Shown: piece after piece, positions 40,980 to 53,964 of the stretch
Layout: every line of letters starts with the position of its first letter
How positions within the stretch are numbered: the stretch's first letter is position 1
Translations under genes and position numbers: made by a program
Assembly (NCBI GenBank): GCA_033064195.1
Contig: JARBJD010000336.1
Coordinates: forward strand, 1 to 64,000
Reading direction: 5' to 3'
Length of the DNA: 64,000 nt
Source: Blattamonas nauphoetae
Taxonomy: Eukaryota > Preaxostyla > Oxymonadida
Notes under the pieces: model-generated
Told to the model about the DNA's origin: nothing
Database searches by the model: none
Seen by the model: the letters and a program-made list of their open reading frames with translations, nothing else

Positions 40980-42740
40980 GCAGGAATCATACGGACGTGT
41001 CCCATCTCTATCAGCTCACTTCGTAATCAGTCGTTCTTGTTCTTTCCGCTGCTTGGTAGTCGCTGCCCCGATCTAAATCAAGTTTCATGTTCTTGTCGTC
41101 CGCCCACCCAACACTGACCTCACTGGTGTTTGTGATCGTGGCTGAGAGTGATTCCCGAAGTGATGTTGGCGACTCTGACTGACTTGGAAGCCAGACTCGA
41201 GTTCTTCGCCCACACAATGCACGCAGTCTTCATCCACTCCGACTCCACAACCGGTCCGTTTTGTCTGACTTACTAAAGCAGAGCACGGTGCCCTTGTTAC
41301 AGGTCAGGCTTCCATAGCGAGATGTTCTTCATCTGCACGGCCACGTTAGGTTTGATTCGACAATCCTCTGGATCGTTGTGGTGCAGACTGGGTAATTTCC
41401 GCAATATGATATCGGAGCGGTGAGCTGTCGAGCGGAGACTGAATAGGTGGTGAACGACGATTCGTTATCTCCTCCTCGAACTCTTGGAAGCAGCCGATGT
41501 ATCTTTGTTGTTTCTTCTTTTTTTGTCGTTTCATCCGCCCAGATTCGCTTCGGTGAAGAGGAGGTTGGTAACTGTGTCTTCTTGGAAGATATCTCTCATC
41601 CGCGCTTCGAACCATCTCAGCACCTGTGGGCGAGACGGATATTTCATCAGAAGCGAGCTGTTCAATTCGCGATGCACATTTTCGTGCATGATCGTCTTGT
41701 TCATCATCGGGATCACTCGGTGCATGTCCACGTTCTCCTTCGACAGCTGCAGATTCGGCTGTTGCAGATTAGCGCAGGCCAGCTCGCGAAAGTGACTTGC
41801 TTTGGCATTAGTCAGTTTGAATATCACTCTGAGGCTGTTTGTCCCACCAGCCGCTGACCATTTTGGTTTCATGTCCCGCTTGAGAGTTTACAAAATCTAG
41901 CGATCGTGGATGGATGGAATACACTGCATGTTGTTCGAAGGTGATCTCCGAGCTGTATTTCGCAACTAGTCATCCAAATCTCAGACGATGTCTGGAACTT
42001 CTTCTCTGGTGCTCAGAGAATCTCCTTAGCGACATACACACACTCCTTCGTCTTCCTCAGCTCTTTTCAGGTCATGAACTTGATCGCCTCCATCACTTGG
42101 TTTGGACTGGTGTATTTTGGTAATTTTTGACCCATCTGCTCCGACAGGTATTTTGGAGCGGCGGAGTAGTTTGCAGAGACGATAGTGCGTGGAGAGGGGG
42201 AGCGGCGATCGGGGGAGGTTGGAGACTGATGGGAGGTAGTGTAGTGACACGCTTGAGAGACTGGAAGGCTGGTTGCGAAGATGACGATGCCAGAACAGGA
42301 GCAAGATGTGAGGTGTTTGAAGGGAGTGGAATGATGATTGGAGCAAGTTGTTGAGGCGGTGAGACTCGTGGTGTGAGATAGAGAGAGTTTGAATTCTCTT
42401 ATTCCTCTGACGATGAAGGGGATTGTTCATTTAGCTAATCATCTCCATCAATTGGGATGGTCGTCGGATTAATGACAAAAGGCGGTGTATATACTGGATG
42501 GAGAGGACGCAACAATGATGGAGGGAGGATCAACATTTCTTTGACAGTTTTCGACTTGGGAGTGTGCAACGTGTTTAAAGTCGGAGCAGGAGATGCTGGT
42601 TTGGTTTTTCCAAGGGTTGTCGCGGCTGGTGGTGGAATTGCGTGTGTCTGCGTGGCAGGTGAAGTAGTTCATCGCACTCCGAAATAGGCGGATCTAAACC
42701 TGTTTGTTTCTTCTTCCTCACTGAATGAACTGTCGCTAAT
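40980..42740. other. hAT interior of mixed, possibly captured sequence
   Basis: Several minus-strand frames look protein-like, for example 41531-41872 (LRVIFKLTNAKASHFRELACANL) and 41011-41217 (SLRESLSATITNTSEVSVGW). They could be exons of a captured host gene with short introns. No domain is recognised, so this is left as unassigned cargo. About 400 bp before the transposase (42340-42740) shows nothing clear. Confidence 0.4.
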
Positions 42741-42746
42741 ATATTG

Positions 42747-44949
42747 ATGAATCTGAAACGGCAACCCTCTCTGTTCGAATTTCACGTCCACATTGACAGA
42801 CTTAAAGAAATGGCTTCAAAATCGACGAATCAGACCATCGAATCGAACAGTCTCCATTCAACGGTCGAATCGGAATCAGCAGCCACGGAATTAGAAGGTG
42901 AAGAACGAATGATTGTTGATGATGTTACTGAACCGAAACCAGCTATTCCAGTGCCTCCAAAGCTGAAAAGTGCTGATCAAGTCAGACACCTCTATCCAAA
43001 CTGGATTGTCGGGAGAGATGCCTGCTTGGACGAAAATGGGAATTCAATATTCACCCTTTCCAACGCGGGAATCATGTGTTCCATCTGCTCCACTTTCAAG
43101 CATTCACTGAAATCCCCAAAGGGGGAGTACATTTCACGTCCCTCAAACCCTTCAGCAAGCCTTTCAGTATACGATCACGTTCAGACAGCAACACACAAAG
43201 AGGCCCTCGCAATGCAAGCAGAAAGAAAGGAAAGCCTATCTCAACGGATCTCTGTTGAAGATACGCGTTCCATTCTCACACATAGAAAGAATCAGCTCCG
43301 GGCAGTGAACTTTATCGCCATTAATCACTTGGCTTGTGATTCTTTCAAAGCCCTCACTAACCAATACAATTCTCTCAACAATCCCCACTTCGTGACACCA
43401 TCAGAATCCTCCAACAATCGCCAATTCTGGAAACTTGCCCAGAAAATTGATACATTTTTCCACTCCGCTCAGGCACACAAGATCCAACCACGAACTCCAT
43501 TGGCAATAACATTAGACACTTCGACAGATAACACATCAAAAACCATTTTGTGTGTTAACTGTCGTTTTTTGTCTAATGATTATACACCGGTAAGTTTGTT
43601 GTTGGGGCTCGAAGAAATGAAGAAGACTTCCACAGGCAAAGCATTGTTCGACGCATTTCTCAAAGTTCTGACAGCGGGAGGGATCCACAAATCACAGATC
43701 TTATGCGTCTCCACGGACGGAGATCCGGCCATGAACGGGTCACAGAAAGGCTTTATTGCTCTTTTGAGAGCTGTTGTTCCTGGATTGCTGTACCAACACT
43801 GTGCCGCACACAGATTTCAACTCGCACTCAAACATTCCTTCGAATCAAAGAATCAGGCTGCAACACAGACACTCATCAACAATTCGATACGTTTCGTTCA
43901 CGCAATAACCAAAAGTCATTCTTTGGTGAAAAAATTCTCAAAAGCCCTTCGACAAAGTGGCCAGAAACCTCACAGCCTCGCCAAACCAATCAAAATCAGA
44001 TGGTCAACCTGCCGCCAAGCTCTTGAAGATACATTACGATTCCGTACAATCATTTCACAACTGTTGCAGGAATCTAATCAACTGAAACATCAAACTCTCA
44101 TCGTCTACTTCGAGTTGGAAGAAAATATCGCGCGGCTTGCAGCACTTCTTTCACTTCTTGAGATGACAACATATACCGTTTCCATCCTCCAATCCCGCAC
44201 CCTAACGTTTCCTGAGTGCCGGGCTGCCATCCAAAACCTTCGAAGAACCCTGACGACGATGGAAGAGGACGATGTACGAAACAAACTCCTCTCATCAATC
44301 CACATTTATTCAATACCCGGGGGAGACCAGATTTTGGATCAGATGGTTGTCGATTTTCTCCAAATGAAATCAATTCTGTGCGATGAACTGGAAAGTACCT
44401 TCTCCACGAATGATGATACTGCAGATCTCAATTTTCTCAAGAACTACATACTCCTTCAACCAGACACACCACAATCTGATACGATTCATTGATCCTCTTC
44501 TACAACGACATGTCGTTGCCCATTGGAGGCAAATTAAGGCTCTATATCAGATCCACTTTTCTGAGATTGAGCGTTCTCCTTCACAAATACAAGATTTATT
44601 ACTAACAAATCCACTCTTTCGGACATGTGGATCTGTCCTCCAGATTGTTCGTGCCCTCAAGACTATCGCTGTAACATCTGTAGAAACCGAGCGAGAATTC
44701 AGCATTTTGCACTATATCAAAAGAAAAGAACGTTCTTCACTGCATACCTCACATTTGGGTATTCTTGCCCGCATTCATCACAATTCAACACCAATTTTGT
44801 CAGACGAACAAATTGAGATGATATTCACTACGAACGTCGAGAAAGAAGACGATCAAAACAAACCAATTGAAACAATGAGGACGAGATCCTACATCAACGA
44901 TGACAGTTCTGAATCTGATGGGTGGGATCAACTTGTAATGGAGGAGTGA
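42747..44949 (+). CDS. hAT-family transposase, one frame change near the 3' end
   Basis: N-terminal region with a degenerate TTF-type zinc finger (GIMCSICSTFKHS ... VQTATHKEA). The catalytic core shows LDTSTDNTSK, CVSTDGDPAMNGSQKG and YQHCAAHRFQLALKH, as in hAT/DUF4371 transposases. The C-terminal dimerisation region is SVETEREFSILHYIKRKERS...LGILARIHHN. The first frame ends at 44492; the C-terminal part continues in another frame from about 44450 to 44949, so there is one frameshift or sequence error. Hydrophobic and catalytic blocks are otherwise intact. Confidence 0.8.
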
Positions 44950-46839
44950 ACGTTGGGAGCTTTCTTTTCTCTTGTTTTGTACCAATTGTCAGTCGATCAT
45001 TTCAAATCTGTAAAACGAATAACTTTCATTGCTTCTGTGAATCAAAAAAACCCCATAAAAAGAACATCGTCTTTTCGAGACAGAGATTAGACATTGAGCA
45101 TTTTCCTAAAAATTTGTGTGACAATGTGGCAGTAATACGCATGATGTGAGAAGAGAAGAAAGAATCAATGGCACGTTATATCTTGAGATCGAAAAAATTG
45201 AGATCATTGAGATCGATCTCTAAGGTCTGGTTATTCACATGAACTCCACGATGATTAACCAGATCATTGATTGCGGTCTTGACTTTGCTCCATGATTTAT
45301 CCAGAACAGGAATGACCACCAGGTATTTGGTGTTGATGTTAATTACGAAGAGGTATATCTGCAACACTGTTTTCGACGTTGGTGATTGGATAAAAATGAG
45401 ATCAATTTCCCATGATCCAAACTTGGGAGAGAAGTATGGTCGATCACAATTTTGTGGAACCTTTCTGTCTGAAGTCTTCTGTGGATCACCTGTAATTGCT
45501 TTCGACATGAATTGCATCTTTGATCGAAATGGATACACGATTTTCTCTGTTGTTTTAGGAATCGTTGGTGGATCAATTCTCATTCTGTCACTTCCTTTTT
45601 CCCTCTGGATTTTCCTCGGATGTGCTACACTCCATCTGTGATCATATTCCTCATACCAATCCTGAAATGACCTTCCTCCGAATGGGATTTGTTTTGTGTG
45701 AGTCAGAATGAAGTAAATATCATCGTTCGCAATCTTTCTGTTTATCGAGGCTCGAACGAATGTGTCTCTGTTCGTTTTATTTGCATCCAGCAGGTGTGAT
45801 GTAATAAAGTATTCCATCTGCTTTAGATTATTCATTATTGAGTTCTCAGTTTTGATTTGTTCATCTTCTGAATTATTTCTCTGTTGATGATCAAACAATC
45901 CTTTCATATGTGCCAACTTATTGAGAACTTGTTGTGTCGTAGGTTCGTACTGTCTGATCTCCAATGGAAGTCGAACACTTTGAGTTGGTTGTGGTGACTT
46001 TGGAATATTGAGAACATCATCTTCGAACCTCATCACCTTTCTTGGACGTTCATACTCTTCACCAATCGATTTCAGGTTTCTCTTCTGTCCAATAATGATT
46101 GGAGATTCAGGTGATTCTATAACTATTGGCCTTTGCACTGGAATTGGGATTGGTGTAGCCTCTGCAGGCCTTCGAATCCGTGGTGAGAAATTCACTCCCT
46201 GATTCACCTCGTGATGATATAGTTGATATAGAGAGTATGCTCCTTCAGCTGTTCGATCTGGAAGACGTGCTCCAATGTATTTCATTACAAACTGTTGGAC
46301 AACACTTCTTCCATCCAACTCTGATAAATCAGGAGGTAATCCACCATTGAACCAATCCTCGAAATATGTTTCATCATTTCCATTAAATGGTCCATTAGAA
46401 TCAGCGCCATGATAGACAGGTAAAACGTTTGTTAAAGACCATTTCTTTTCGACTATTTCGTTTTGAGAGTGTTGTGTACATCGAAGTAACCTATCCACTA
46501 ATGCATTGATCTGTCGTGTGTTCATTTCTACAAAAATAAAGGTTGTGTTTATTCAATAATATAATCAGTTGCTTTCAGTCCATGAATGAATGGGGGACAT
46601 GATTCATTTTCTAATACGATTACCTTCAGAAGAAATCCACTGAGACTGAGTTTCTGCTGTTGTATCTTCGCTATCTCAAATCCATTAGTGTCCTCTTCGC
46701 TCACGATTCTTCTCGTCTGGAAGTTCAGTGTTGTAGTCACTGTTTTCTCTCCATTGAGGCACTTCACATAGTCATCACTCGTGATACTTGTTTTCTTCAG
46801 TGACACTCCTTTGATCTTGCATTTCTCATCGAGAGAGTA

Positions 46840-47691
46840 CCCTTGTTCCACAAAGGAGCAAATTTCCAAAAAGTGTCAAATTTTGGCAATCCAGTGGTTC
46901 CCCATTTCACACTATGATCCTTTTTGTCAAAATTTCAGGAAATTCATTTTAATAACTAATAATTCGTCTGAAGTGGTCATTTGCGAAAATAATCTGGTCA
47001 AAAGTGATTATTTCAGACTGAAATGGTGATGATCTGCAAATTTTGGGTTGGATGCATCTCCCCAACCATCCATCAAATCGAGATGGCGTTTTCACCAAAT
47101 TGAATAGTGTGTGAAAATAAACAATTTGAGAAAATTTGGAAGAAATCAATTGTATATTTAGGAAGTTGTCGTCGAACCATTTCGCACTCACTTCGAAGTT
47201 GTCGCCCCCACATGTCGCTATATCCACCTCATCCTTCATAATTCTCTCAAAACGAAGCGGACACTGTCTTTTGCATATTCGATTGGTTGATTTTACCAAA
47301 ATTTCTGATTTGAATCGATATTTTGGAAGATCATCCTCGAAAAGTGGGGAAAATGACAAAACGACCATTTTTGGAAGTTGTCAAAGAAAGGCGTGAATTA
47401 CTCAAATTGTTTATTTTCACACACTATTCAATTTGGTGAAAACGCCATCTCGATTTGATGGATGGTTGGGGAGATGCATCCAACCCAAAATTTGCAGATC
47501 ATCACCATTTCAGTCTGAAATAATCACTTTTGACCAGATTATTTTCGCAAATGACCACTTCAGACGAATTATTAGTTATTAAAATGAATTTCCTGAAATT
47601 TTGACAAAAAGGATCATAGTGTGAAATGGGGAACCACTGGATGGCCAAAATTTGACCCTTTTTGGAAATTTGCTCCTTTGTGGAACAAGGG
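46840..47691. mobile_element. 852-bp palindromic TA-flanked MITE in the polymerase gene
   Basis: Inverted arms of about 290 bp starting CCCTTGTTCCACAAAGGAGC, spacer about 270 bp, flanked by TA (46838-46839, 47692-47693). Non-coding; open frames reading out of the arms are continuations of the polymerase frame into the repeat. Tc1/mariner-type by its TA target. Confidence 0.85.
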
Positions 47692-50600
47692 TAACACTTT
47701 GGAGCTAGACAGATCATCTGTTCACCTTCCTTCTCAATAGCTAATCCCAACAGTTTCTTCTCATCATCAACTCCCTTTTCAGGATTTGGAAACCATTCAT
47801 GTTTGTGAGCATCGTAGAATTCTTTGTCAGCAATAACGTGTTCAAATTGTTGATGAATTCCAGCATTTGGATCACCACTAATTGCCCAGTATGCAGAATC
47901 AGTGTCTCCCTCACAAAAGTGAATCTTGTTCATGTCTAGGCACTTGTACATGAAGTTGTAGATGAAATTCAGATACCAGAACTTGGCATTGTCGAGTGTG
48001 AATACTGCTTCTTGCAAACATGTTTTGCATGATGCTTTCTCACGATCTTCAATCACAATGTAGTTGTCCTCATTGATCTCTCTAGTTGCCACAAATCCTT
48101 TCATCATCTGTTTCAAGTATGTTCTCTTCTCATTGCAGATTGTGATTGAGTTGTACTTCTCAGTGTTCATTCCATCGTATCCGTAACTTCCATTCAAGTT
48201 GGTCTTACAGAACTGTTCCTTTCCTTTGTTTCCAACCTTCATTGCTTCTATTCGATCATTCATAAATGAGGTCACAAATGGTTCAAATCCAGCATGTCTT
48301 GAGAACACCATCACACTCTTAATGTCATCAATTATGAAGTGACAGTAGTCCATGAGGAACCACAGATAGTATGTCGAAAAGAACATATACTGATCGTGTG
48401 TGCTCAAGAGTTGAGTGAGTTTTCTTTGCTTGTCATCAGTCTTCAATCCATGTTTCTTCATCAATGAATAAGTCTTCTCTCCAATGTTCTCTTCTGTTGT
48501 ATTGACAATGATGTTTCTGAAGATTGGTGGGAAGTTAATGAAATCATTGATGTACTTTTCATCGATGTGTCCTTTCAGTTCTGCAACGAACAATGTCTTC
48601 TGACTTTTGTCCTCTATAATCTTTCGACATTCCTTGTCTCCTGTTTCGGTGAATAAGCATCGTCCTGGCATATGCATTCTGTGATTCGTGTATGGATTGT
48701 TCTTGTTCTTGATTGATGAGAAAGCACTTGGATAAAGTGAATTGAAATCAACACCACAGACGTGAGTCATATTGTGTTCTGTATCTATTGATTTGACAAC
48801 ACCGTCTTCATACTTGAAATGGTTGATTGGTGTCACGTCTTTGATGTTCTGTCGATGTTGAACATTCGATAATCCGCCAGTCACAGCTGCTCTCAGTTTG
48901 TGATAGGTTTGCTCGTGTGTCAGAGTCATTGGTAGTGATTTCCAGATGCAATACTTCTTCAGTTGAATTCTCAATCGAGTGAGATGTTCATCATGGTCTG
49001 ACTTATAGGTGTTGCAGTAGTCACAGCAGATCTTCACGTTCTCTTTTGAATGTCCTTTCGAATTGTCGATTCGATCCAGTGTTGGTCTTACTGCTTGTGA
49101 GAAGTGACTCTTGCAGATGTAGCACACTCTCTTGCACTGTTGAACAAACTAATCATAGTCAGCTTCAGTGAAATTTTTGTCAGGACTGCGATGAGCTTTC
49201 TGGTCTTGATAAATGTACGATGCAACCTTGTACTTCCAGTATTGTTTGGTGATTTTTATTTCTCCAGATTGATCCACACCATTGAAATCATCATCGATAT
49301 CAAAATCCTTGTAAGCACAGGCATACTTGATTGCAGAAGCATTTGCTGATAGTGAGAGATTGTGCAACATGTCCACTTTGTACTGGAAGTTCAGATCGAT
49401 CAGATTGTCTAGTGGTGCAATCATGCATTCGACGTCTCTGTTGTTGTAGAATTTCAGATATTCTCAACGGTTCTTGAATCCTTGCTTGTTCCAATCATCA
49501 AGGTACATTTGGTAATCTGTGTCAGACATTTCACTGTTGTTCAAACTGGAATAGAATTCATATTTAGAGAATGGTTCTTGTTTGCTCAGCACTGCATCGT
49601 AGTCTGATGAATCAAATGATTCGTATGCAAAGAATGATTTCTGGAGTGTAGTGTTTCCACCAAAAGCTTTCACTGCATTATCCAAAGTCATTGGTCCTGT
49701 GTACGACATCATGTCTATGAATCGAAGTACCTGTTGCGTCTTCTCGTGTCTGATCAATACCTGCTTGTACTTCGTTGTAGATCCAAGGAAGCTCACCACT
49801 TTCCAATCCTTGTCAACGAGATCTCGAAAGATGAGATTGATGTCGAATCTGGAGCTGTTGAATCCAATCACACTGACTTCATTCTGAGATGGTATTTCTG
49901 GGTCTTCGTAGTAGTTGTCTTCTCGTACTGTTTCTGCATACTTGAAGAGTTGTCTGATCCATTGCTTCACAAAATCTTTTCCATCTCGAAGATCAAAATA
50001 GATTGACTTCACTCCTGACTTTGTTTTGATTGCTGATGCAACGGAGAGAGGCTTCAAGTGTGAGATCAACTGTGTGTTGTCATCAGAGAAGAGATTGTCA
50101 AGAATGAGATCTTCCATTGTTTCGAAATCAGATGTGATGTAGGAAAGTGTTGGTTTGAATTCGTCCTGTCTTTTGTGTGCCATCAGAAATTCATGAGTCT
50201 TATTGTTGAGTATATGTGGAACGTATGGTCTTGGTGTCTTGTCAAGTGAGATCTTCTTCACATGTTTTCCATCAAGCTCTTTGCACTCTCTGAGATGCTT
50301 CTCAAAATCTCTGCTGTAGTTTTTATTCTTCACTTGGAATCCTCTAGACTGACAATATGGACAGAGCTTGTATCCAGTGATTTTCTCAGGGTCAACAATG
50401 TACATTACATGAACGAGAGTTGACGTCAGTGGAATCATCAGAAGTGAGAGAACGCTTGCATCATCATTTTCGTTGATGTACGATTGACTCAGGAAGTATC
50501 GCTTCTTGTCTTCATCAAATTCATAAATGTGAACTGTGATGTTGAACTTCATCATTGCTTTCTCAATATCACATGCAATATCGAATCCAAGATAATTCTG

Positions 50601-51665
50601 AAGATGTGGAGTCAATTGTCGAGATTGGAGATGAGTGAGATTCATCCATTGTGCGAACAATCTGTAGGCTTCACTGTTCCTCATATTGATTGATATTTTC
50701 TTGCCTTGAACTTCAGGAAGGGTGTGAATGATAGTGCTTGAAAGAAGCAGATGTTGTACTCAGAATCGATGTACCGAACGTTTCTCGTTTTAATGTGTTC
50801 AGTGAGAATGGCATTTGCTTTTCCTGCCACTGGGAATCGATAGACTGCAACAAGAATGGAGTGGAATGCAATGTACATTGTCTTCGTATCCATAAGTGTT
50901 CTCTCTTGTGATTCTTTGATCAGATTGATTGCATATTTTGAATACTCGTTGATGTCTCCTGCACTTCTTATCACTGTCGGAAAACTCTTTGATGTATTCT
51001 CCAATTCTGGTCTGAAGTCATTGTATGTTGTCTCATCTTTGTCTTTTCTCTCAACAATCTTTCCAAAGTCAATACTGATCTTGAATGGATGATCTTTCTC
51101 TTTGTCGAACACTGCTTTGATGAAGGTTGTGATTTCTTCAATATTCTTCAGATGATTGTGGAAGTACAATTGATATGGTTTTCCATTGTCTTCAACCTTC
51201 TCGACCTCATTCTTTTTGAACTTCCTTCGTGCATTCATGAGACAAGAATTGAATGCTGCTTTGTCTCGTGGTTCAGCGAGTAAGATACATTCATCAAATC
51301 CATCGAATGTCTGCACTTCTCTTTTTTCCATCTGCTCATTTTTCTTTTGAATGATCAACAGATTCTTCATCCAATGATCCATCAGCTTCTCCTCAATTGA
51401 TTTCAGTTTGGATGTCATTTTGAACACTTGCTTTTTCAGTTCATCTTTGTTCACTCTTGGATTTTCTTTCATGGTTTGTATTCTTGCTTTGCTGTCTTCT
51501 TCATTCATCATTGCGTTGTTATTGTTCTCAACAAGTTTGTGAATAAAATCATCGATCTGATAGTTGGTAATATTCCTTATTTCTCCTTCAAAGTGGAGAT
51601 CTGGATTCTTGAGCATTGACAGGAGATATGCTCTCTGATGTTGGTAGTTTCTACTCTCTGGCTTA

Positions 51666-52961
51666 ACTGGCGCACGTAACCCGAAATTGGCACGAAACCC
51701 GAAATTGTCAACACCTTCTTAACCCATACTTCATTTTTCTCCGAACCCCTATTTTTGTGGGTCCCACTTTTTTTATGGGTCATCATCTCGACCCCATAAA
51801 TCACTTGAGGCAGAAATCGAACCTCCAAAATAGGATCCCTTGTTCAGGGTGCCTATTTAAGAGCCTTTTTTGGTCCCCAAAAATGTTGTCCTTAACATTT
51901 TAGCTTAGTGAATCCTAACTTCACGACCACTTTTCACGCCTGTTCGAGATTTTTCTTTCTCGTTTGATTTATGGTGGTTTGGGATTGTTTCTCTCGAAAT
52001 GACAATTTTTGAAAATGAAAAATCCTGGGGAGCTGGACGAAAAATGGGAAAAACTGGCTTCCCTGTATAATGGCTTAAGAGCTCGAAAACTTGTTTTGAT
52101 CATATCTCACAACCAGACATAGTTCCGACATGAAGTTTTCACCAATATGGATGTTTTGTTGGATATTAATTTTTCTGAAAATTTTGAGAATTTTCGATGA
52201 CCTCCTATTTCGGACTTTTTGCCATTGTCAGCAAAATCGATTTCTCACATTCTATCTGAGAGGAGTTTCTTCTTCAGATTCAGTTGATTTGACACAGTCA
52301 TGACCCGAAATCACCTAAATCCATCATTTTGTTGTTCTCAGTGATGATAATTGGAATAATGTTAAGACTGTGCGAATAAAAATGAAAATATCTGAAAAGT
52401 CCGAAATAGGAGGTCATCGAAAATTCTCAAAATTTTCAGAAAAAATTAATATCCAACAAAACATCCATATTGGTGAAAACTTCATGTCGGAACTATGTCT
52501 GGTTGTGGAGATATGATCAAAACAAGTTTTCGAGCTCTTAAGCTTATTATACAGGGAAGTCAGTTTTTTTCCCCATTTTTCGTCCAGCTCCCCAGGATTT
52601 TTCATTTTCAAAAAATTGTCATTTCGAGAGAAAACAATCCTAAACCACCATAAATCAAACGAGAAAGAAAAATCTTGAACAGGCGTAGAGAAAAGTGGTC
52701 GTGAAGTTAGGATTCACTAAGCTAAAATGTTAAGGACAACATTTTTTTGGGGACCAAAAAAGGCTCTTAAATAGGCACCCTGAACAAGGGATCCTATTTT
52801 GGAGGTTCGATTTCTGCCTCAAGTGATTTATGGGGTCGAGATGATGACCCATAAAAAAAGTGGGACCCACAAAAATAGGGGTTCGGAGAAAAATGAAGTA
52901 TGGGTTAAGAAGGTGTTGACAATTTCGGGTTTCGTGCCAATTTCGGGTTACGTGCGCCAGT
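51666..52961. mobile_element. 1.3-kb palindromic TA-flanked element, copy 2
   Basis: Same family as 21191-22490 with the spacer in the reverse orientation, flanked by TA (51664-51665, 52962-52963). It sits near the 5' end of the polymerase gene. The left arm has several homopolymers shorter than its own right arm, which hints at base-calling error rather than real divergence. Confidence 0.85.
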
Positions 52962-53113
52962 TATATGTTCGATCATAGCCATGTTCATCCTTGAATTCAA
53001 AGGTGGTGTTTGGAAATAGTTCTCTTATTTTCGTGATGCTGTCTGTGACAAATTTCAGTGTCGCCGCCATTTACTACAAAATAAAAAATCTGAAAATAAA
53101 AAAAGTTGAGCGT

Positions 53114-53503
53114 TTATTTCTGTTTTCTCTGATGGGGCTTTATCGTTGCCTTTAGCCAGGAATCAAGTCTAATTCTGAACACTTCACTTCCGCCAATCTC
53201 TCGATATGTGAATGGAACCAGAACTTTGGTGTACTCACCTACGAGCTCACAATTGTATTTCTTTAATTCATTTTCCACAAACGATTGAGTGTAGTGTCGA
53301 CGTTTCGCTAAGTGAGGTCTGTTTCCCTGATTCCACAACTTAGGTTTTATTCTCCATTCAACTCCCTCATGAACATACGTCACCGGCACATTATTTCTGA
53401 CATCCTCAGAGACTAGTGAACAGTTATCTTCTCTCATTGATTCCATTAATGCTTGTTCTGAACATACTCGACGTCTTTCGTTGTACATCGCAGTTGGATT
53501 CAT
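53114..53503 (-). CDS. TIR-borne two-module protein, 129 aa
   Basis: Two modules of about 50 residues: DNCSLVSEDVRNNVPVTYVHEGVEWRI.. ending GNRPH, and YNCELVGEYTKVLVPFTYREIG.. ending IKPH. Related to the three-module gene at 9754-10347. It straddles the inner edge of the right TIR, so its first third is duplicated at 27464. Adjacent and collinear with the polymerase gene (43 bp apart). DNA binding is possible; no proven family. Confidence 0.6.
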   Translation of the reverse strand: MNPTAMYNERRRVCSEQALMESMREDNCSLVSEDVRNNVPVTYVHEGVEWRIKPKLWNQGNRPHLAKRRHYTQSFVENELKKYNCELVGEYTKVLVPFTYREIGGSEVFRIRLDSWLKATIKPHQRKQK

Positions 53504-53964
53504 TTAATACAAATTAAAAAATTCAAAAATAAATTTTCATTCGTGATTTTATCATTTGTGATCTTCTGAGACTTCGATCCTGTCATCGATGGGTTCGATC
53601 AGTCCTGTTTGATCAGCGAAAGTACTTCAATGGGACGTGATCCTCTCATCTCGTTCCTGATGACTCATTACCGTTTGATTTAGGTGTGTTTCACTTTCTA
53701 CTTTCTCATTTGTTCTCTCTTCTTTTTCGTCATCTCATTCTCGTTCTCGATCATTGACTTTTTTCTGTCTCTCTCGTTCAGGTCTACTATTATGTTTTAT
53801 CTTCTGGAATTTCATTTCCCACTTATTCTTAACAAGTTTGCTCTATTTTGTTCTTAATTCTTTCATAAAACATCCTTATGTACCAACGCTGATCGAACCG
53901 AAAGTGGACCTGAAGATCAGGTACACAGATGCGTTTTATCGTTTGATAGTATGTCTCTCATGAT

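Larger units (their letters stand above)
39577..45229. mobile_element. hAT transposon, 5653 bp, inside the integrase gene
   Basis: Ends CAGACCTTAG and CTAAGGTCTG, flanked by the 8 bp duplication GTTATTCA (39569-39576, 45230-45237). The right end is rich in GATCTCA repeats, shared with the elements at 53965-57245 and 57924-58247. Contents: about 400 bp of left end, a 21 bp minisatellite (about 40030-40955), 1.8 kb of mixed sequence, then a hAT transposase. It is the likely source of transposase for the other two. Confidence 0.9.
38957..46525 (-). pseudogene. Polinton integrase (rve/retroviral-type), split by a hAT element
   Basis: The 5' part (46525 down to 45230) has a long polar N-terminal region and then the start of an rve fold (FGSWEIDLIFIQSP). 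The 3' part (39576 down to 38957) resumes with GDGEAAW, a helical region and a beta-barrel-like C-terminus (GNVVATLLNG). The hAT element at 39577-45229 separates them with a perfect 8 bp duplication. An rve integrase together with a protein-primed polymerase defines Polintons. The gene is broken. Confidence 0.8.
46549..53070 (-). pseudogene. Polinton protein-primed DNA polymerase B, broken
   Basis: Starts at 53070 (MAATLKFVTDSITKIRELFP) after a T-rich box. In order: a long N-terminal region, an exonuclease domain (SDFETMED, FNSSRFDINL), a palm-entry region (NASAIKYACAYKDF), a Cys-rich HNH/endonuclease VII-like motif (CYIC ... LDRIDNSKGH ... CCDYCNTYKSD), then polymerase motifs DFNSLYPSAF, KTNLNGSYGYDG and EGDTDSAYW. 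It replicates the element by protein priming. Two palindromic elements (51666-52961 and 46840-47691) lie inside, and there are a few smaller breaks. The C-terminal end is at 46549. Confidence 0.85.

Noticed and set aside
39747-41026. Three overlapping frames of 340-410 codons
   Set aside because: They are one 21 bp minisatellite read in different frames; unit length divisible by three explains the openness.
46781-47029. 82-codon plus-strand frame
   Set aside because: It lies across a MITE arm and antisense to the polymerase 3' region; open by chance.
53754-53963. 69-codon frame repeated at 27004-27213
   Set aside because: It is duplicated only because it lies in the terminal repeat; no related protein or T-rich box supports it.
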